From: Arenicella sp.
Lineage (GTDB): Bacteria; Pseudomonadota; Gammaproteobacteria; Arenicellales; Arenicellaceae
NCBI GenBank assembly: GCA_023299895.1
Contig: JALZWI010000101.1
Location: 1-13,869, forward strand
Reading direction: 5' to 3'
DNA length: 13,869 nucleotides
Shown here: one piece after another, positions 1 through 7,266 of the stretch
How positions within the stretch are numbered: the first letter of the stretch is position 1
How the letters are laid out: each line of letters starts with the position of its first letter
Notes under the pieces: model-generated
Told to the model about the DNA's origin: nothing
Seen by the model: only the letters and a program-made list of their open reading frames with translations
Database searches by the model: none
Made by a program: the position numbers and the translations under genes

Positions 1-129
1 AGGTAAAAACTCGACATTAAATTTCTCACGACAAGCACCACAACGCACATTCCCTTTGCTGGCACTGTACTGTTCATCTGAGATTGCAAAAATAGATGAA
101 CAATTGGGACATTGAGTGGTATTCGTCAA
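1..129 (-). CDS. MJ0042-type zinc-ribbon protein, N-terminal 43 residues (truncated by window edge)
   Basis: Reading leftward from a TTG codon at 129, the frame stays open to base 1, giving 43 residues. AGGA sits about seven bases upstream of the TTG, which supports this start. Two cysteine pairs, CPNC (residues 7-10) and CGAC (residues 30-33), are spaced as in MJ0042-family zinc ribbons, and the short segment between them is typical of that fold. Proteins with this N-terminus in gammaproteobacteria often carry a transmembrane segment and a C-terminal DUF3426 domain, and in Pseudomonas such a gene follows prmA and precedes dusB-fis. Here it lies 48 bases downstream of prmA on the same strand, so the same arrangement is inferred. 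The rest of the protein is outside the window and its function is not established. Confidence 0.8.
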   Translation of the reverse strand, partial: MTNTTQCPNCSSIFAISDEQYSASKGNVRCGACREKFNVEFLP

Positions 130-177
130 AAATAATTCCTAAAGCTTAAATTTATACTGTAAATGCATACGGTTTAG

Positions 178-1080
178 TTAAACGCTTGTGGCCGATAAAG
201 AGCCTGTACTAGTAAGCAAGCACCATTGGTCTTCAACCTGCATTTCAAACGAAAACTGATTACCAAAGGCTTGTGTTACTTTTTCTGCTTGGCTGTGAAG
301 TATGCCAGTGAGTAACAGTGTTCCACCACTCGCTAAATGTAACAGCAAGGTGTCACTCAATTCAATAATTACATCCGCTAAAATATTTGCGATCACTAAA
401 TCATAGGTCTTTTGAGTTGGTAACTGAGATGGCAAATAAGAAGACATTCTCTGGGCAACCCCGTTGCGCTGAGCATTCAAGTCACAGGCTTCAATTGCCA
501 ATGGGTCAATATCAACCGCATCTGCATAACTGGCTCCTGAAAATAAAGCGCCAATCGCCAAGATACCACTGCCGCTGCCATAATCCAAAACAGTTTGTTC
601 GTTGAGGTTTTGCTCTGCTAGCCACTTGAGGCACATCGAGGTGGTTGCATGTGTGCCAGTGCCAAAGGCTAAACCAGGGTCAAGAATAATATTGCGTGCT
701 TGCGGAGCGATAGGATCGCACCAGCTTGGACAAACCCATAAATTTTTACCCACTTCGATTGGCTTAAAGGACTCTAACCAAACTCGTTGCCAGTCTTGAT
801 CTACTAACTCAGATACCGAGACAGGAATTTCATCGCCCTCTGATGTGCTTAGTTGCGTGCGCACAAAATCGATAATTGGACCAAGCTCTACTTTTTGATC
901 GAATAGCGCGGTTACACGAACTTTTTGCCAGTCTGGTGTGCCAGGAAAAGCGACTTCGTAAAATTCATCTTCGCCAGCATTTTCTGTGGTTATTGCTTGC
1001 GCTAGAAAAGTCTCAAGCACTGCGTTTAATGTGTCGACCTGTGATGCGTCTACAACAAATGTTGTTTGTGACCAGCTCAT
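178..1080 (-). CDS. prmA: Ribosomal protein L11 methyltransferase
   Basis: PrmA is a cytoplasmic SAM-dependent enzyme that trimethylates amino groups of ribosomal protein L11. The 300-residue length matches the family. The N-terminal third is the L11-recognition domain. The C-terminal Rossmann-like domain shows the family signature DPGLAFGTGTHATT, then the SAM-binding strand and loop VLDYGSGSGILAIGA (usually DVGCGSG, so Tyr and Ser replace Val and Cys here), the acidic VDIDPLA loop, and IANILADVI at the NPP-like active-site position. The ATG at 1080 matches the family N-terminus (MSWSQ). An in-frame TTG at 1107 would overlap tlpA and add nine unconserved residues, so it was not used. The ATG lies 5 bases after the tlpA stop with a weak ribosome binding site, suggesting translational coupling at the end of a dsbD-tlpA-prmA transcript. 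Confidence 0.96.
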   Translation of the reverse strand: MSWSQTTFVVDASQVDTLNAVLETFLAQAITTENAGEDEFYEVAFPGTPDWQKVRVTALFDQKVELGPIIDFVRTQLSTSEGDEIPVSVSELVDQDWQRVWLESFKPIEVGKNLWVCPSWCDPIAPQARNIILDPGLAFGTGTHATTSMCLKWLAEQNLNEQTVLDYGSGSGILAIGALFSGASYADAVDIDPLAIEACDLNAQRNGVAQRMSSYLPSQLPTQKTYDLVIANILADVIIELSDTLLLHLASGGTLLLTGILHSQAEKVTQAFGNQFSFEMQVEDQWCLLTSTGSLSATSV

Positions 1081-1085
1081 ATTTA

Positions 1086-1706
1086 TTATAAATACTCGAC
1101 AATCCAATCAGCAATTTGCTGTTCATGAATTTGACCAAGAACTTGATCAACCACTTTACCGTTTTCATCTAATAATAAGGAATAAGGCAATAAGCCTTGT
1201 GGGTTGCCTACGCTTTGCATAATGCTATTGCCAGTTTTTTCTGCATACAGAATAGGATAACTAATATCCATTGAGTCGAGCATCGGCTGAGCCCTTTCTG
1301 GGCTATCGAGAGCGATGCCGATAACAACAAAACCGTCAGGATTTGCTTGGCGATACATTGATTCAAAGAGCGGCATTTCTTGACGACAAGGCGCGCACCA
1401 AGTGGCCCAAAAATTGACCAGCGTTAATTCACCGAGAGAGTCCTCAACAGTGCTTGAAAGAGAGTCCTCAACAGTGCTTGAGAAAGAGTCCTCAACAGTG
1501 TCTGAAAGAGAGCTGTCCGCGCTGACAAAGTTAGACGACTCAGTTTCATTATTTTGTAGAGCAAATGGATCGCTGACTATCAGTTGTGCGCTTAATAGAG
1601 TGGCAGTATCAATATCGTCACTCACTCTAGCCTTATTAACTGTTATACCAATAACGAAAGCAATAATCGCGGCCAAACAAATTAAGATTTTATTTTGTGC
1701 GGACAT
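1086..1706 (-). CDS. TlpA/ResA-like membrane-anchored thioredoxin-family protein
   Basis: The 206-residue protein starts with an uncleaved-looking membrane anchor (about residues 6-23), followed by a poorly conserved linker and a thioredoxin-like domain from about residue 92. The domain shows VNFWATWCAPC with the redox pair Cys104/Cys107, and the cis-proline segment LLPYSLLLD around Pro174. This is the layout of periplasm-facing TlpA/ResA/DsbE relatives, which reduce disulfides in cytochrome c maturation or other periplasmic targets. The target here is not visible. It overlaps the dsbD stop by one base (TAATG), so DsbD is the likely electron donor. Residues about 68-91 are a three-fold octapeptide repeat (roughly S-S-T-V-E-D-S-L) encoded by a 24-bp tandem repeat, placed just before the thioredoxin fold. 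The repeat lengthens the linker and leaves the catalytic domain intact. Confidence 0.9.
   Translation of the reverse strand: MSAQNKILICLAAIIAFVIGITVNKARVSDDIDTATLLSAQLIVSDPFALQNNETESSNFVSADSSLSDTVEDSFSSTVEDSLSSTVEDSLGELTLVNFWATWCAPCRQEMPLFESMYRQANPDGFVVIGIALDSPERAQPMLDSMDISYPILYAEKTGNSIMQSVGNPQGLLPYSLLLDENGKVVDQVLGQIHEQQIADWIVEYL
1436..1507 (-). repeat. 24-bp tandem repeat, three copies, inside tlpA-like gene
   Basis: Three consecutive 24-bp units (1436-1459, 1460-1483, 1484-1507) share the core AGAGTCCTCAACAGTG and differ by only a few bases. The period is divisible by three, so each unit adds eight residues without shifting the frame. Copy number can therefore change by slippage without breaking the gene. 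Confidence 0.93.
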
Positions 1707-3535
1707 TATAGTGTTGCTTCCGCCTGATTAATTAAACTGAGAAAATCGGCCTCATTGAGATAACCGTACTGTCGTAAATTTTGGTACTCATTGCCACTAG
1801 AGTCAATGAGTAAGGTTGCTGGCGGACCAAAAACATTGAAGTAGCGTTTTACTTCTTCACTTTGATCTGACGTTACAGTGACATCGATTTCAATTTTAGA
1901 CCACGTACCCAAGGCATCAATCACGCTAGCTTCTTGGTAAGTCGTACGTTGCATGCGTTTGCAATCTAGACACCAGTCGGCATAAAAATCGATGAACACC
2001 GGTTTGTTTGCTTGCTTGGCTTGCTGTAGCAAGCTTTGTACTTCTTGCAAGGTAGTGGTGTGGTTGAACTCAACTGAACTGTTGATGTTTTGAGTTGTAT
2101 TGTTTGATGTTAGGTTTTCAAGTGGGTTTAGTACACTTGCGCTGCCAATAGAAGCACCAATGAGTGACATCAAGCCCCAACATGCAACGGCAATACCGCA
2201 AGCTCGCAAGGCGCTTTTAAATAATGCTGAGTTAATATCATTGCTCAATTGCCACAAATATAAGCCAGTGATTAATAACAGCCCAGCCCACAGATATAAA
2301 GCTGGAAAAACACCTAAGCTGTCTAATAAATAAATTGCGACACCTAACACCATTAGACCGAACAGAACTTGTACTTGGTTCATCCAAGCGCCCGCCTTGG
2401 GTAGTACCCAGCCAGCACCAAAACCAAATAAAATTAGTAACAAGCCCATTCCCGCTGCCATCGCGCCCATGATTGAGCCGCCCAATACAGGATCGCCTTG
2501 AGTAATGGCAGCGCCTAAGGCTAAGATCAACACAGGTGAGACACAGGCGCCAACGACCAATGCTGATACCAGACCAAGCGCAAAACTAGAGACCGAGGCA
2601 GATCGAGTACTTAGTTCAGTATTATTTAATTTAGTTTGAATGCTGCTTGGCAGCTGAATTTTAAACCAGCCGAATAGCGACGCCGCTAAGAGCATTAACA
2701 AACAACAAATAAAGCCGATTACCCAGATGTTTTGAAAGTAGGCCTGCAATTGAGCACCGGTTGCTCCGGCTAACGCGCCAGCGACAATATAAGTAACGAT
2801 GGTGCCACCGACATAACAGATTGCTAACCAACCCGACTGAAGTTTACTAGGGTTTTGTTGGCCAGCTATGACACCTGCCAAAATTGGAATCATCGGCAAT
2901 ACGCAGGGCGTAAAGCTTAATAAAATACCAGCACCAAAAGCAGCAATAATATAAGAGAAAAAGCTCTTTTGTGCATTGGTATTTGTTGGCGAAACTACCG
3001 CGTCACCCTGATTGGCAATCAACGTTGTCGTCGCGGATGTTTCAGCTGCATTGGCATCAACAACACTAACAACACGTTGCATCGGTGGATAACAAACCCC
3101 AACTGGCTTATTGCAGCCTTGGCCATAGAGTTTAAGTTCTATTTCTGTCCCCGTAATTTGAGAACGTGTAAAATCGGCGCTTAGGTCTATATTGTAGAAA
3201 TAAACTTCGACTTCACCAAACTCTGGATCATCTTCAATAGCACCTTGTGGGTAGGCTATTTTACCAATAGTAATGCCTTGTGATAAGGCTTCAACCTTAA
3301 GGCTCTCGCGGTACATATAATAGTCGTCTGCGATAGACCAGTTAACTTTTATAACGCCATCTTGAATATTGGCGATAACACTAAATGCCTCTTCTTCTGG
3401 TAGCAGTTCAGGCTGGTTGTTTGACCAAAATTGCCCAGCCGCTGTATTAATTGAACACACGAGCACCAGAGAAACTAACATTAATTTCTTGTTTAGTCTT
3501 ACCAAATTCCTGAGCGTATTTACAAACATATTCAT
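1706..3535 (-). CDS. dsbD: Thiol:disulfide interchange protein DsbD
   Basis: DsbD takes electrons from cytoplasmic thioredoxin and passes them across the inner membrane to periplasmic acceptors such as DsbC, CcmG and TlpA-type proteins. All three modules are present in 609 residues (E. coli about 565). A signal sequence (about 12-34) is followed by the periplasmic alpha domain with Cys141 and Cys148 in GCNKPVGVCYPP. Next come about eight membrane helices (about 192-462) carrying the buried pair Cys211 (FTPCVLP) and Cys331 (GACVSP). The gamma thioredoxin domain follows, with Cys522/Cys525 in YADWCLDC. The alpha-domain cysteines are one residue further apart than in E. coli. A Ser/Asn/Thr-rich stretch (about 475-495) joins the membrane part to gamma. 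It is the first gene of the minus-strand run. ATGs at residues 1 and 3 are both possible starts. Confidence 0.96.
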   Translation of the reverse strand: MNMFVNTLRNLVRLNKKLMLVSLVLVCSINTAAGQFWSNNQPELLPEEEAFSVIANIQDGVIKVNWSIADDYYMYRESLKVEALSQGITIGKIAYPQGAIEDDPEFGEVEVYFYNIDLSADFTRSQITGTEIELKLYGQGCNKPVGVCYPPMQRVVSVVDANAAETSATTTLIANQGDAVVSPTNTNAQKSFFSYIIAAFGAGILLSFTPCVLPMIPILAGVIAGQQNPSKLQSGWLAICYVGGTIVTYIVAGALAGATGAQLQAYFQNIWVIGFICCLLMLLAASLFGWFKIQLPSSIQTKLNNTELSTRSASVSSFALGLVSALVVGACVSPVLILALGAAITQGDPVLGGSIMGAMAAGMGLLLILFGFGAGWVLPKAGAWMNQVQVLFGLMVLGVAIYLLDSLGVFPALYLWAGLLLITGLYLWQLSNDINSALFKSALRACGIAVACWGLMSLIGASIGSASVLNPLENLTSNNTTQNINSSVEFNHTTTLQEVQSLLQQAKQANKPVFIDFYADWCLDCKRMQRTTYQEASVIDALGTWSKIEIDVTVTSDQSEEVKRYFNVFGPPATLLIDSSGNEYQNLRQYGYLNEADFLSLINQAEATL

Positions 3536-3722
3536 AATATTGTTTTTTTCTTAGGCGATTAGCTATTAATTATATGACCGAGTAACATGGTTTTAGCTAA
3601 CAAGCCCAGATAGAAAAAATGAGTCGCTATTGTGCCATCAAACTGACTAAGATTCTGCTAGTATCGTTGTATATAGGTTAATTCATTGGGCTTCTTTGTC
3701 AGTCCTTATTCAAAGAGAAATC
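3536..3722. promoter_or_regulatory. Divergent intergenic region between dsbD and tyrosine phosphatase
   Basis: This 187-bp AT-rich spacer must hold the promoters of both diverging genes. On the minus strand a TATAAT lies at 3569-3574, about 34 bases ahead of dsbD, but no good -35 hexamer stands at the right distance. On the plus strand only a poor TATATA-like stretch near 3669-3674 is visible. No clear operator or RNA gene was recognised. Confidence 0.35.
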
Positions 3723-4538
3723 ATGCAAGATAGAATTTTAGACATCAGAGGGACGCTTAATTTTCGTGATCTTGGAGGTTATCAGAGCGATGATGGACGA
3801 ACGGTGCAATGGGGTTGCTTGTATCGCTCAGCGCAATTAGATCGATTGTCAGATGAAGGGGTCATGCAAACAGCCGCGTTAGGGATAAAAACGGTGGTTG
3901 ATTTACGGTTTTCACATGAAAGCACAAAGTACCCGACAATTCCCCGCGCTGTGCCTGATGCTGAAATGTTGTCTTGGCACCAAGAACAGGTGGAAGACAG
4001 CGAAAAACGTTCACATGATATGCAGTCCAGTTGGGAGGGTAGCTTAGAGTCAAATGACCCTAAAAGAGTGAAAGAAGCGATGCGAGCCAATTACCCGCAG
4101 AAACTTTATTCGCATGCGGCGATTTATCGAAAAATGCTCGTACGTTTAGCGGAATCTAAAACGCCATTGTTATTTCATTGTGCTGCCGGCAAAGATAGGA
4201 CTGGCGTTGCTGCCGCTATCATATTGTCTTTATTGGGCGTTTCTTATCGACAGATAATTGATGACTATTTACTTACCCAGCAACAATTGAAAGGCCGTAT
4301 TGACGAATGGTTAGCGGGTGGCGCTACCGGAGATAAAAATAATCAGGATTTTCAAAGCAGTCTTAAACGTTATCCGCGGCATCTATTAGACCCAATTTTC
4401 TCCGCAGATGAGAGCTATATTTTGACGTTACTGGATTATGTTGATGCAACCTATGGCAGTTTTGAAAACTATACTTTACAACACTTAGAGTTGGATTCTC
4501 AAATTATTGAGCAGCTTCGTGGCCACCTTCTGGGTTAG
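3723..4538 (+). CDS. Tyrosine/dual-specificity protein phosphatase (CX5R; PF13350-like)
   Basis: The 271-residue protein has the cysteine phosphatase P-loop HCAAGKDRTG, with nucleophile Cys153 and phosphate-binding Arg159. Near the N-terminus is NFRDLGGY (residues 13-20), followed by LYRSAQLDRLS. This combination is typical of the Y_phosphatase3 family that includes mycobacterial PtpB and Listeria LipA. The family acts on phosphotyrosine and sometimes on phosphoserine/threonine or phosphoinositides; the substrate here cannot be inferred. No signal peptide is seen. The ATG at 3723 is preferred because AAGAGAA lies just upstream and the conserved region begins soon after; a TTG at 3696 would add nine residues. 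The stop is one base from the convergent hisC stop. Confidence 0.9.
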   Translation: MQDRILDIRGTLNFRDLGGYQSDDGRTVQWGCLYRSAQLDRLSDEGVMQTAALGIKTVVDLRFSHESTKYPTIPRAVPDAEMLSWHQEQVEDSEKRSHDMQSSWEGSLESNDPKRVKEAMRANYPQKLYSHAAIYRKMLVRLAESKTPLLFHCAAGKDRTGVAAAIILSLLGVSYRQIIDDYLLTQQQLKGRIDEWLAGGATGDKNNQDFQSSLKRYPRHLLDPIFSADESYILTLLDYVDATYGSFENYTLQHLELDSQIIEQLRGHLLG

Positions 4539-4539
4539 C

Positions 4540-5664
4540 TTAACACGTTAAAATTTCTGACAGGGCAGCAATCAGTGTCGCCATTTCTTCATCAGTGCCA
4601 ATACTAATCCGTAAATATTCATCTATTCTTGGTGAAGAAAAATAGCGCACGATAATTTTCTTGTCGCGCAACGTATTAAACAGCTCAGGAGCCTTAGCTA
4701 TCTTGTGTTTCGCCATCACAAAATTTGTTTGTGATGGGAGCATCGAAAAACCTAATCGCTCAAGCTCTTTTATCGTCCATTCACGCGTTTTGATAACCTG
4801 TTGACAAGTTTGCTTAAAGTAATCTTTATCTTCAAATGCCGCGCTCGCGCCAGCAATCGCTAACTGATTAAGGGCATAAGGATGAAAGCTGTTTTTAACG
4901 CGTTCTAAGCCTTCGATTAGTTCCGTATTGCCGCAAGCAATACCGACTCTTAGCCCAGCGAGTGAGCGTGATTTCGACAAGGTTTGAACCACTAACAAGT
5001 TTGGGAACTGGTTAATTAAGCTAATGGCAGACTCATCACCAAAGTCAGCATAAGCCTCATCCATAACGACGACCGAATCTTGGTTATGAGTAAGGAGAGT
5101 TTTTATGTCATCTAAGGCTAAGGCAATTCCAGTGGGTGCATTCGGGTTAGCAAAAATAATTCCGCCATTTTTTTGTAAAGAGCCATCAGCTTGTTTTGAT
5201 GAAGAGCCATCAGCTTGTTTTAATAAAGAGCCATCATCTAAATAGTCATCAATGTTAATACTAAAATCTTCACGCAAAGGAATTTTTTTAAACTCTATAT
5301 TAAACAGCTGGCACCATACAGGGTAAAAGCTATAACTAATATCAGGCGTGAGTATTGCTTTGTCATGATCTAATAAAGCACGAAACACATGGGCAAGGAC
5401 TTCATCTGAGCTGTTACCGACAAATATTTGTTCAGGCGCTAGGTCATAATTTTTTGCGACCGCATTTTTTAAGGCCCGCGCATTCGGGTCTGGGTACTTA
5501 CGCAGGTCATTGCTCGCAGCTTCTTTAATAGCCGCGATCACCTTAGGCGACGGGCCATAGGGGTTTTCATTGGTATTCAGTTTAATCAGGTTTTTAATCT
5601 GAGGCTGCTCACCAGGAGTGTAGGGCGTTAAGCTGTTAACGCTGTCTGACCAGAAACGGCTCAT
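4540..5664 (-). CDS. hisC: Histidinol-phosphate aminotransferase
   Basis: HisC is a cytoplasmic PLP enzyme that transfers an amino group from glutamate to imidazole acetol phosphate in histidine synthesis. Many homologues also transaminate aromatic or prephenate-type substrates. Fold type I motifs appear in order: LNTNENPYGPSP (29-40), FVGNSSDEVL (81-90), NPNAPTG (173-179), DEAYADF (202-208), the PLP lysine Lys231 in TLSKSRSLAGLRVG, and the C-terminal arginine in LRISIGT (351-357). The length (374) is slightly above the usual 350-360. The excess is explained by an in-frame 24-bp repeat at residues about 144-166, in the loop before NPNAPTG. No other his genes are adjacent, so it is a stand-alone copy and may be a second paralogue. 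Confidence 0.93.
   Translation of the reverse strand: MSRFWSDSVNSLTPYTPGEQPQIKNLIKLNTNENPYGPSPKVIAAIKEAASNDLRKYPDPNARALKNAVAKNYDLAPEQIFVGNSSDEVLAHVFRALLDHDKAILTPDISYSFYPVWCQLFNIEFKKIPLREDFSINIDDYLDDGSLLKQADGSSSKQADGSLQKNGGIIFANPNAPTGIALALDDIKTLLTHNQDSVVVMDEAYADFGDESAISLINQFPNLLVVQTLSKSRSLAGLRVGIACGNTELIEGLERVKNSFHPYALNQLAIAGASAAFEDKDYFKQTCQQVIKTREWTIKELERLGFSMLPSQTNFVMAKHKIAKAPELFNTLRDKKIIVRYFSSPRIDEYLRISIGTDEEMATLIAALSEILTC
5177..5236 (-). repeat. 24-bp tandem repeat, two full copies plus a partial, inside hisC
   Basis: Units at 5177-5200 and 5201-5224 share AGAGCCATCAGCTTGTTTT almost exactly, and a third partial copy (AAAGAGCCATCA) begins at 5225. They encode D-G-S-L/S-x-K-Q-A octapeptides. 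The 24-bp period keeps the frame. It is the same period as the repeat in the tlpA-like gene. Confidence 0.9.
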
Positions 5665-5743
5665 AATGTTGTTTAATTAGTGATAACACAAAGGATGTTA
5701 ACATTAGGACTATGCATGTAAAGCAAATTTAGAGATAAGCCAA

Positions 5744-6064
5744 ATGGAGACAAAAGTAAAAGTCTACAGTAATGACAATATCGGCATTGTCGGTTCGCTA
5801 CAAAATTATCTATTACAGCACGATATTCACGCTGAAATGCGAAACCAATATACCTCGAGCGTCATGGGCGAAGCGGCATTTTTTGATGCTTGGCCGGAGT
5901 TGTGGGTACTCGAGAGTGACGTTATTCAAGCCAAGCAATTGCTTGATCAAGTTGCTAGCACACAAACAGAACAGGCCAACGGCCCAGATTGGTTATGTAA
6001 ACAGTGTCGCGAAAGTAACCCAGCAAACTTTGAGCTTTGTTGGCAATGTTCAACGCCACATTAA
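5744..6064 (+). CDS. DUF2007 domain protein with C-terminal zinc ribbon
   Basis: The 106-residue cytoplasmic protein begins with an about 70-residue alpha/beta domain (KVKVYSNDNIGIVGSLQNYL, then AAFFDAWPELWVLESD) that resembles DUF2007, a ferredoxin-like fold sometimes called a putative signal-transducing protein. A short linker follows, then WLCKQC...LCWQC with Cys85, Cys88, Cys99 and Cys102, a CX2C-X10-CX2C zinc ribbon like RanBP2-type fingers. No function is established. The ATG at 5744 is the only reasonable start. The gene diverges from hisC across 79 bases and precedes fxsA by 39 bases, so the two may be cotranscribed. Confidence 0.82.
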   Translation: METKVKVYSNDNIGIVGSLQNYLLQHDIHAEMRNQYTSSVMGEAAFFDAWPELWVLESDVIQAKQLLDQVASTQTEQANGPDWLCKQCRESNPANFELCWQCSTPH

Positions 6065-6103
6065 ATGACTTGAAATAGACACCAGCTACCCCATAATCGA
6101 GAT

Positions 6104-6550
6104 ATGCCATTTTATATTATATTGTTTCTCTTCATTGCTATGCCAGTCGCAGAGATTAGTCTGTTGATTAATGTTGGCGAGGCGATCGGCGGCTTAAATA
6201 CAATCCTGTTTGTTATTTTCACAGCCATTCTTGGTGCTTATTTAGTCAAAGCCCAGGGCATAGCCACGATCAATAATTTGCAACAAGAAATGAACGCCGG
6301 ACGTGTTCCTGCCATGCAAATCGCCGAAGGCGTTGCGTTGTTATTTGCTGGTGCGGTGTTATTGACGCCAGGCTTTATTACCGATGCTATTGGTTTTTCA
6401 CTATTAATACCGCCTGTACGGCAAAGTATGATTAAGTGGGTAATGAAACAAGGAATTATCAAAACCCAAACGGCAACTACAGGATTTAAGCAACCCCAGA
6501 AAGGTCAAAGTGACCCTAATGTAATTGAGGGAGAATACCGAGAGCCTTGA
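6104..6550 (+). CDS. fxsA: FxsA family inner-membrane protein
   Basis: The 148-residue protein matches FxsA, an inner-membrane protein whose overproduction in E. coli relieves exclusion of phage T7 by the F-plasmid PifA protein. Its normal role is unclear. Hydrophobic segments lie at about residues 4-24, 30-50 and 75-103, with the family-typical IAEGVALLFAGAVLLTPGFITDAIGFSLLIPPVR. The C-terminal tail from about 115 is polar. GAG precedes the ATG closely. In many relatives fxsA is followed by groES-groEL; here it is followed by the accessory stretch. Confidence 0.9.
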   Translation: MPFYIILFLFIAMPVAEISLLINVGEAIGGLNTILFVIFTAILGAYLVKAQGIATINNLQQEMNAGRVPAMQIAEGVALLFAGAVLLTPGFITDAIGFSLLIPPVRQSMIKWVMKQGIIKTQTATTGFKQPQKGQSDPNVIEGEYREP

Positions 6551-6563
6551 TACGTTTGTAGGT

Positions 6564-6851
6564 ATGTTAGAATTAGGGAAAGTATATGCGACAAAATTCT
6601 TTGAGGAATTTGATAAGTCTTTTATTGATTTAAATGATCAGCTAGATGTATCAAATATTTTGAAAAAGGATGGTAAATTGAGTTCTAAAATAAATCGACA
6701 TGCTCATGAGGTTATTTTTGGAAAAGAGAATTTTAAATCTGGGGTATATAGAGATTCAGATTTAGAAATCTTGATGCCAGTATTGCAGGAACCACAAATT
6801 GAATTCGGTACTGTTCTCGACAGTAGCCAGAACGTGGGCTGGACTCGCTAA
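6564..6851 (+). CDS. Hypothetical protein, possibly a truncated gene or cassette ORF
   Basis: The first good ATG in this frame (6564) gives 95 residues; the frame itself extends back into fxsA. The product is charged and soluble-looking, with LELGKVYATKFFEEFDKSFIDLNDQLDVSNILKK near the start (given here only to about residue 35 as a description of composition), and no motif was recognised. The last dozen residues are encoded inside a GC-rich palindromic element and the stop codon lies within it, as often happens when an integron cassette ORF runs into its attC site. No convincing ribosome binding site is spaced correctly. It could be a real small gene, or the remains of a longer one cut by recombination. 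Confidence 0.4.
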   Translation: MLELGKVYATKFFEEFDKSFIDLNDQLDVSNILKKDGKLSSKINRHAHEVIFGKENFKSGVYRDSDLEILMPVLQEPQIEFGTVLDSSQNVGWTR

Positions 6852-6933
6852 CGCTCGCCTTTTATTGCGGCGCTATTGCGCTCATTTCGCGGGACGGCGA
6901 TACAACGAGCTGCCCCTTAGCACGGTGTTGAAT
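6827..6933 (+). other. Candidate integron attC-like recombination site
   Basis: This GC-rich island in AT-rich surroundings folds as a long imperfect palindrome. TCGCC (6855-6859) pairs with GGCGA (6896-6900), and GCGC (6870-6873) pairs with GCGC (6878-6881) around a TATT loop. The right end GCCCCTTAGCACGGTGTTGA resembles the right end of VCR-type attC sites, and GTTGAAT (6927-6933) fits the GTTRRRY core. The left core is less clear: CGCTAAC (6846-6852) or CCAGAAC (6827-6833) are options and neither fits RYYYAAC perfectly. It lies between a short ORF and a toxin-antitoxin pair, as expected for a cassette junction. Confidence 0.42.
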
Positions 6934-6950
6934 TAATCGTAGATTTAGAC

Positions 6951-6978
6951 TTGTACTATATATGGAACAGCTTATACT
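6951..6978 (+). promoter_or_regulatory. Sigma70-type promoter of the yefM-yoeB pair
   Basis: TTGTAC (6951-6956) and TATACT (6973-6978) are separated by 16 bases, close to consensus. Transcription would start near 6985, about 27 bases ahead of the antitoxin ATG. AGGGA upstream of the ATG at 7012 is a good ribosome binding site. Confidence 0.65.
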
Positions 6979-6989
6979 TATTCAATATA

Positions 6990-6997
6990 TTGTACAA
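6990..6997. promoter_or_regulatory. TGTACA palindrome, likely YefM-YoeB operator
   Basis: TTGTACAA is a perfect 8-bp palindrome just downstream of the -10 element. E. coli YefM-YoeB autorepresses by binding palindromes with a TGTACA core, so this is the expected autoregulatory site. A second half-like TTGTAC is embedded in the -35 element. Confidence 0.6.
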
Positions 6998-7011
6998 CTT
7001 AGGGAAACTCA

Positions 7012-7266
7012 ATGAAAGTAGTAAATTTTTCTGAAGCTCGAAATCAACTTAAAAGTGTTCTTGATCAGGTAGTAAATGACTCTGATTACACAATCATCTC
7101 TCGCCGTGATGCTGATGATGCAGTTGTAATGTCTTTAGACCACTTTAATAGTCTTATGGAGACGGTTCATTTATTGAAGAGCCCTGCAAACGCAGCTCAC
7201 CTTTCAAAATCAATAAAACAATATCGTGAAGGAAAAACCAAACAGCGTAATTTAACTGATGATTGA
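7012..7266 (+). CDS. yefM: YefM/Phd-family antitoxin
   Basis: The 84-residue protein has the YefM/Phd N-terminal DNA-binding and dimerisation fold (VVNFSEARNQLKSVLDQV, then SRRDADDAVVMSLDHFNSL) and a charged C-terminal tail that in the family wraps around and neutralises the toxin. The antitoxin binds YoeB and represses its own operon; the toxin acts as corepressor. It precedes yoeB and overlaps it by 8 bases, the usual coupled arrangement. The promoter and operator lie immediately upstream. Confidence 0.93.
   Translation: MKVVNFSEARNQLKSVLDQVVNDSDYTIISRRDADDAVVMSLDHFNSLMETVHLLKSPANAAHLSKSIKQYREGKTKQRNLTDD

Noticed and set aside
1081..1107. TTG at 1107 as the prmA start
   Set aside because: It would overlap tlpA and add nine residues not typical of PrmA; the ATG at 1080 gives the family N-terminus.
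3696..3722. TTG at 3696 as the phosphatase start
   Set aside because: The ATG at 3723 has a better ribosome binding site and starts just before the conserved region.
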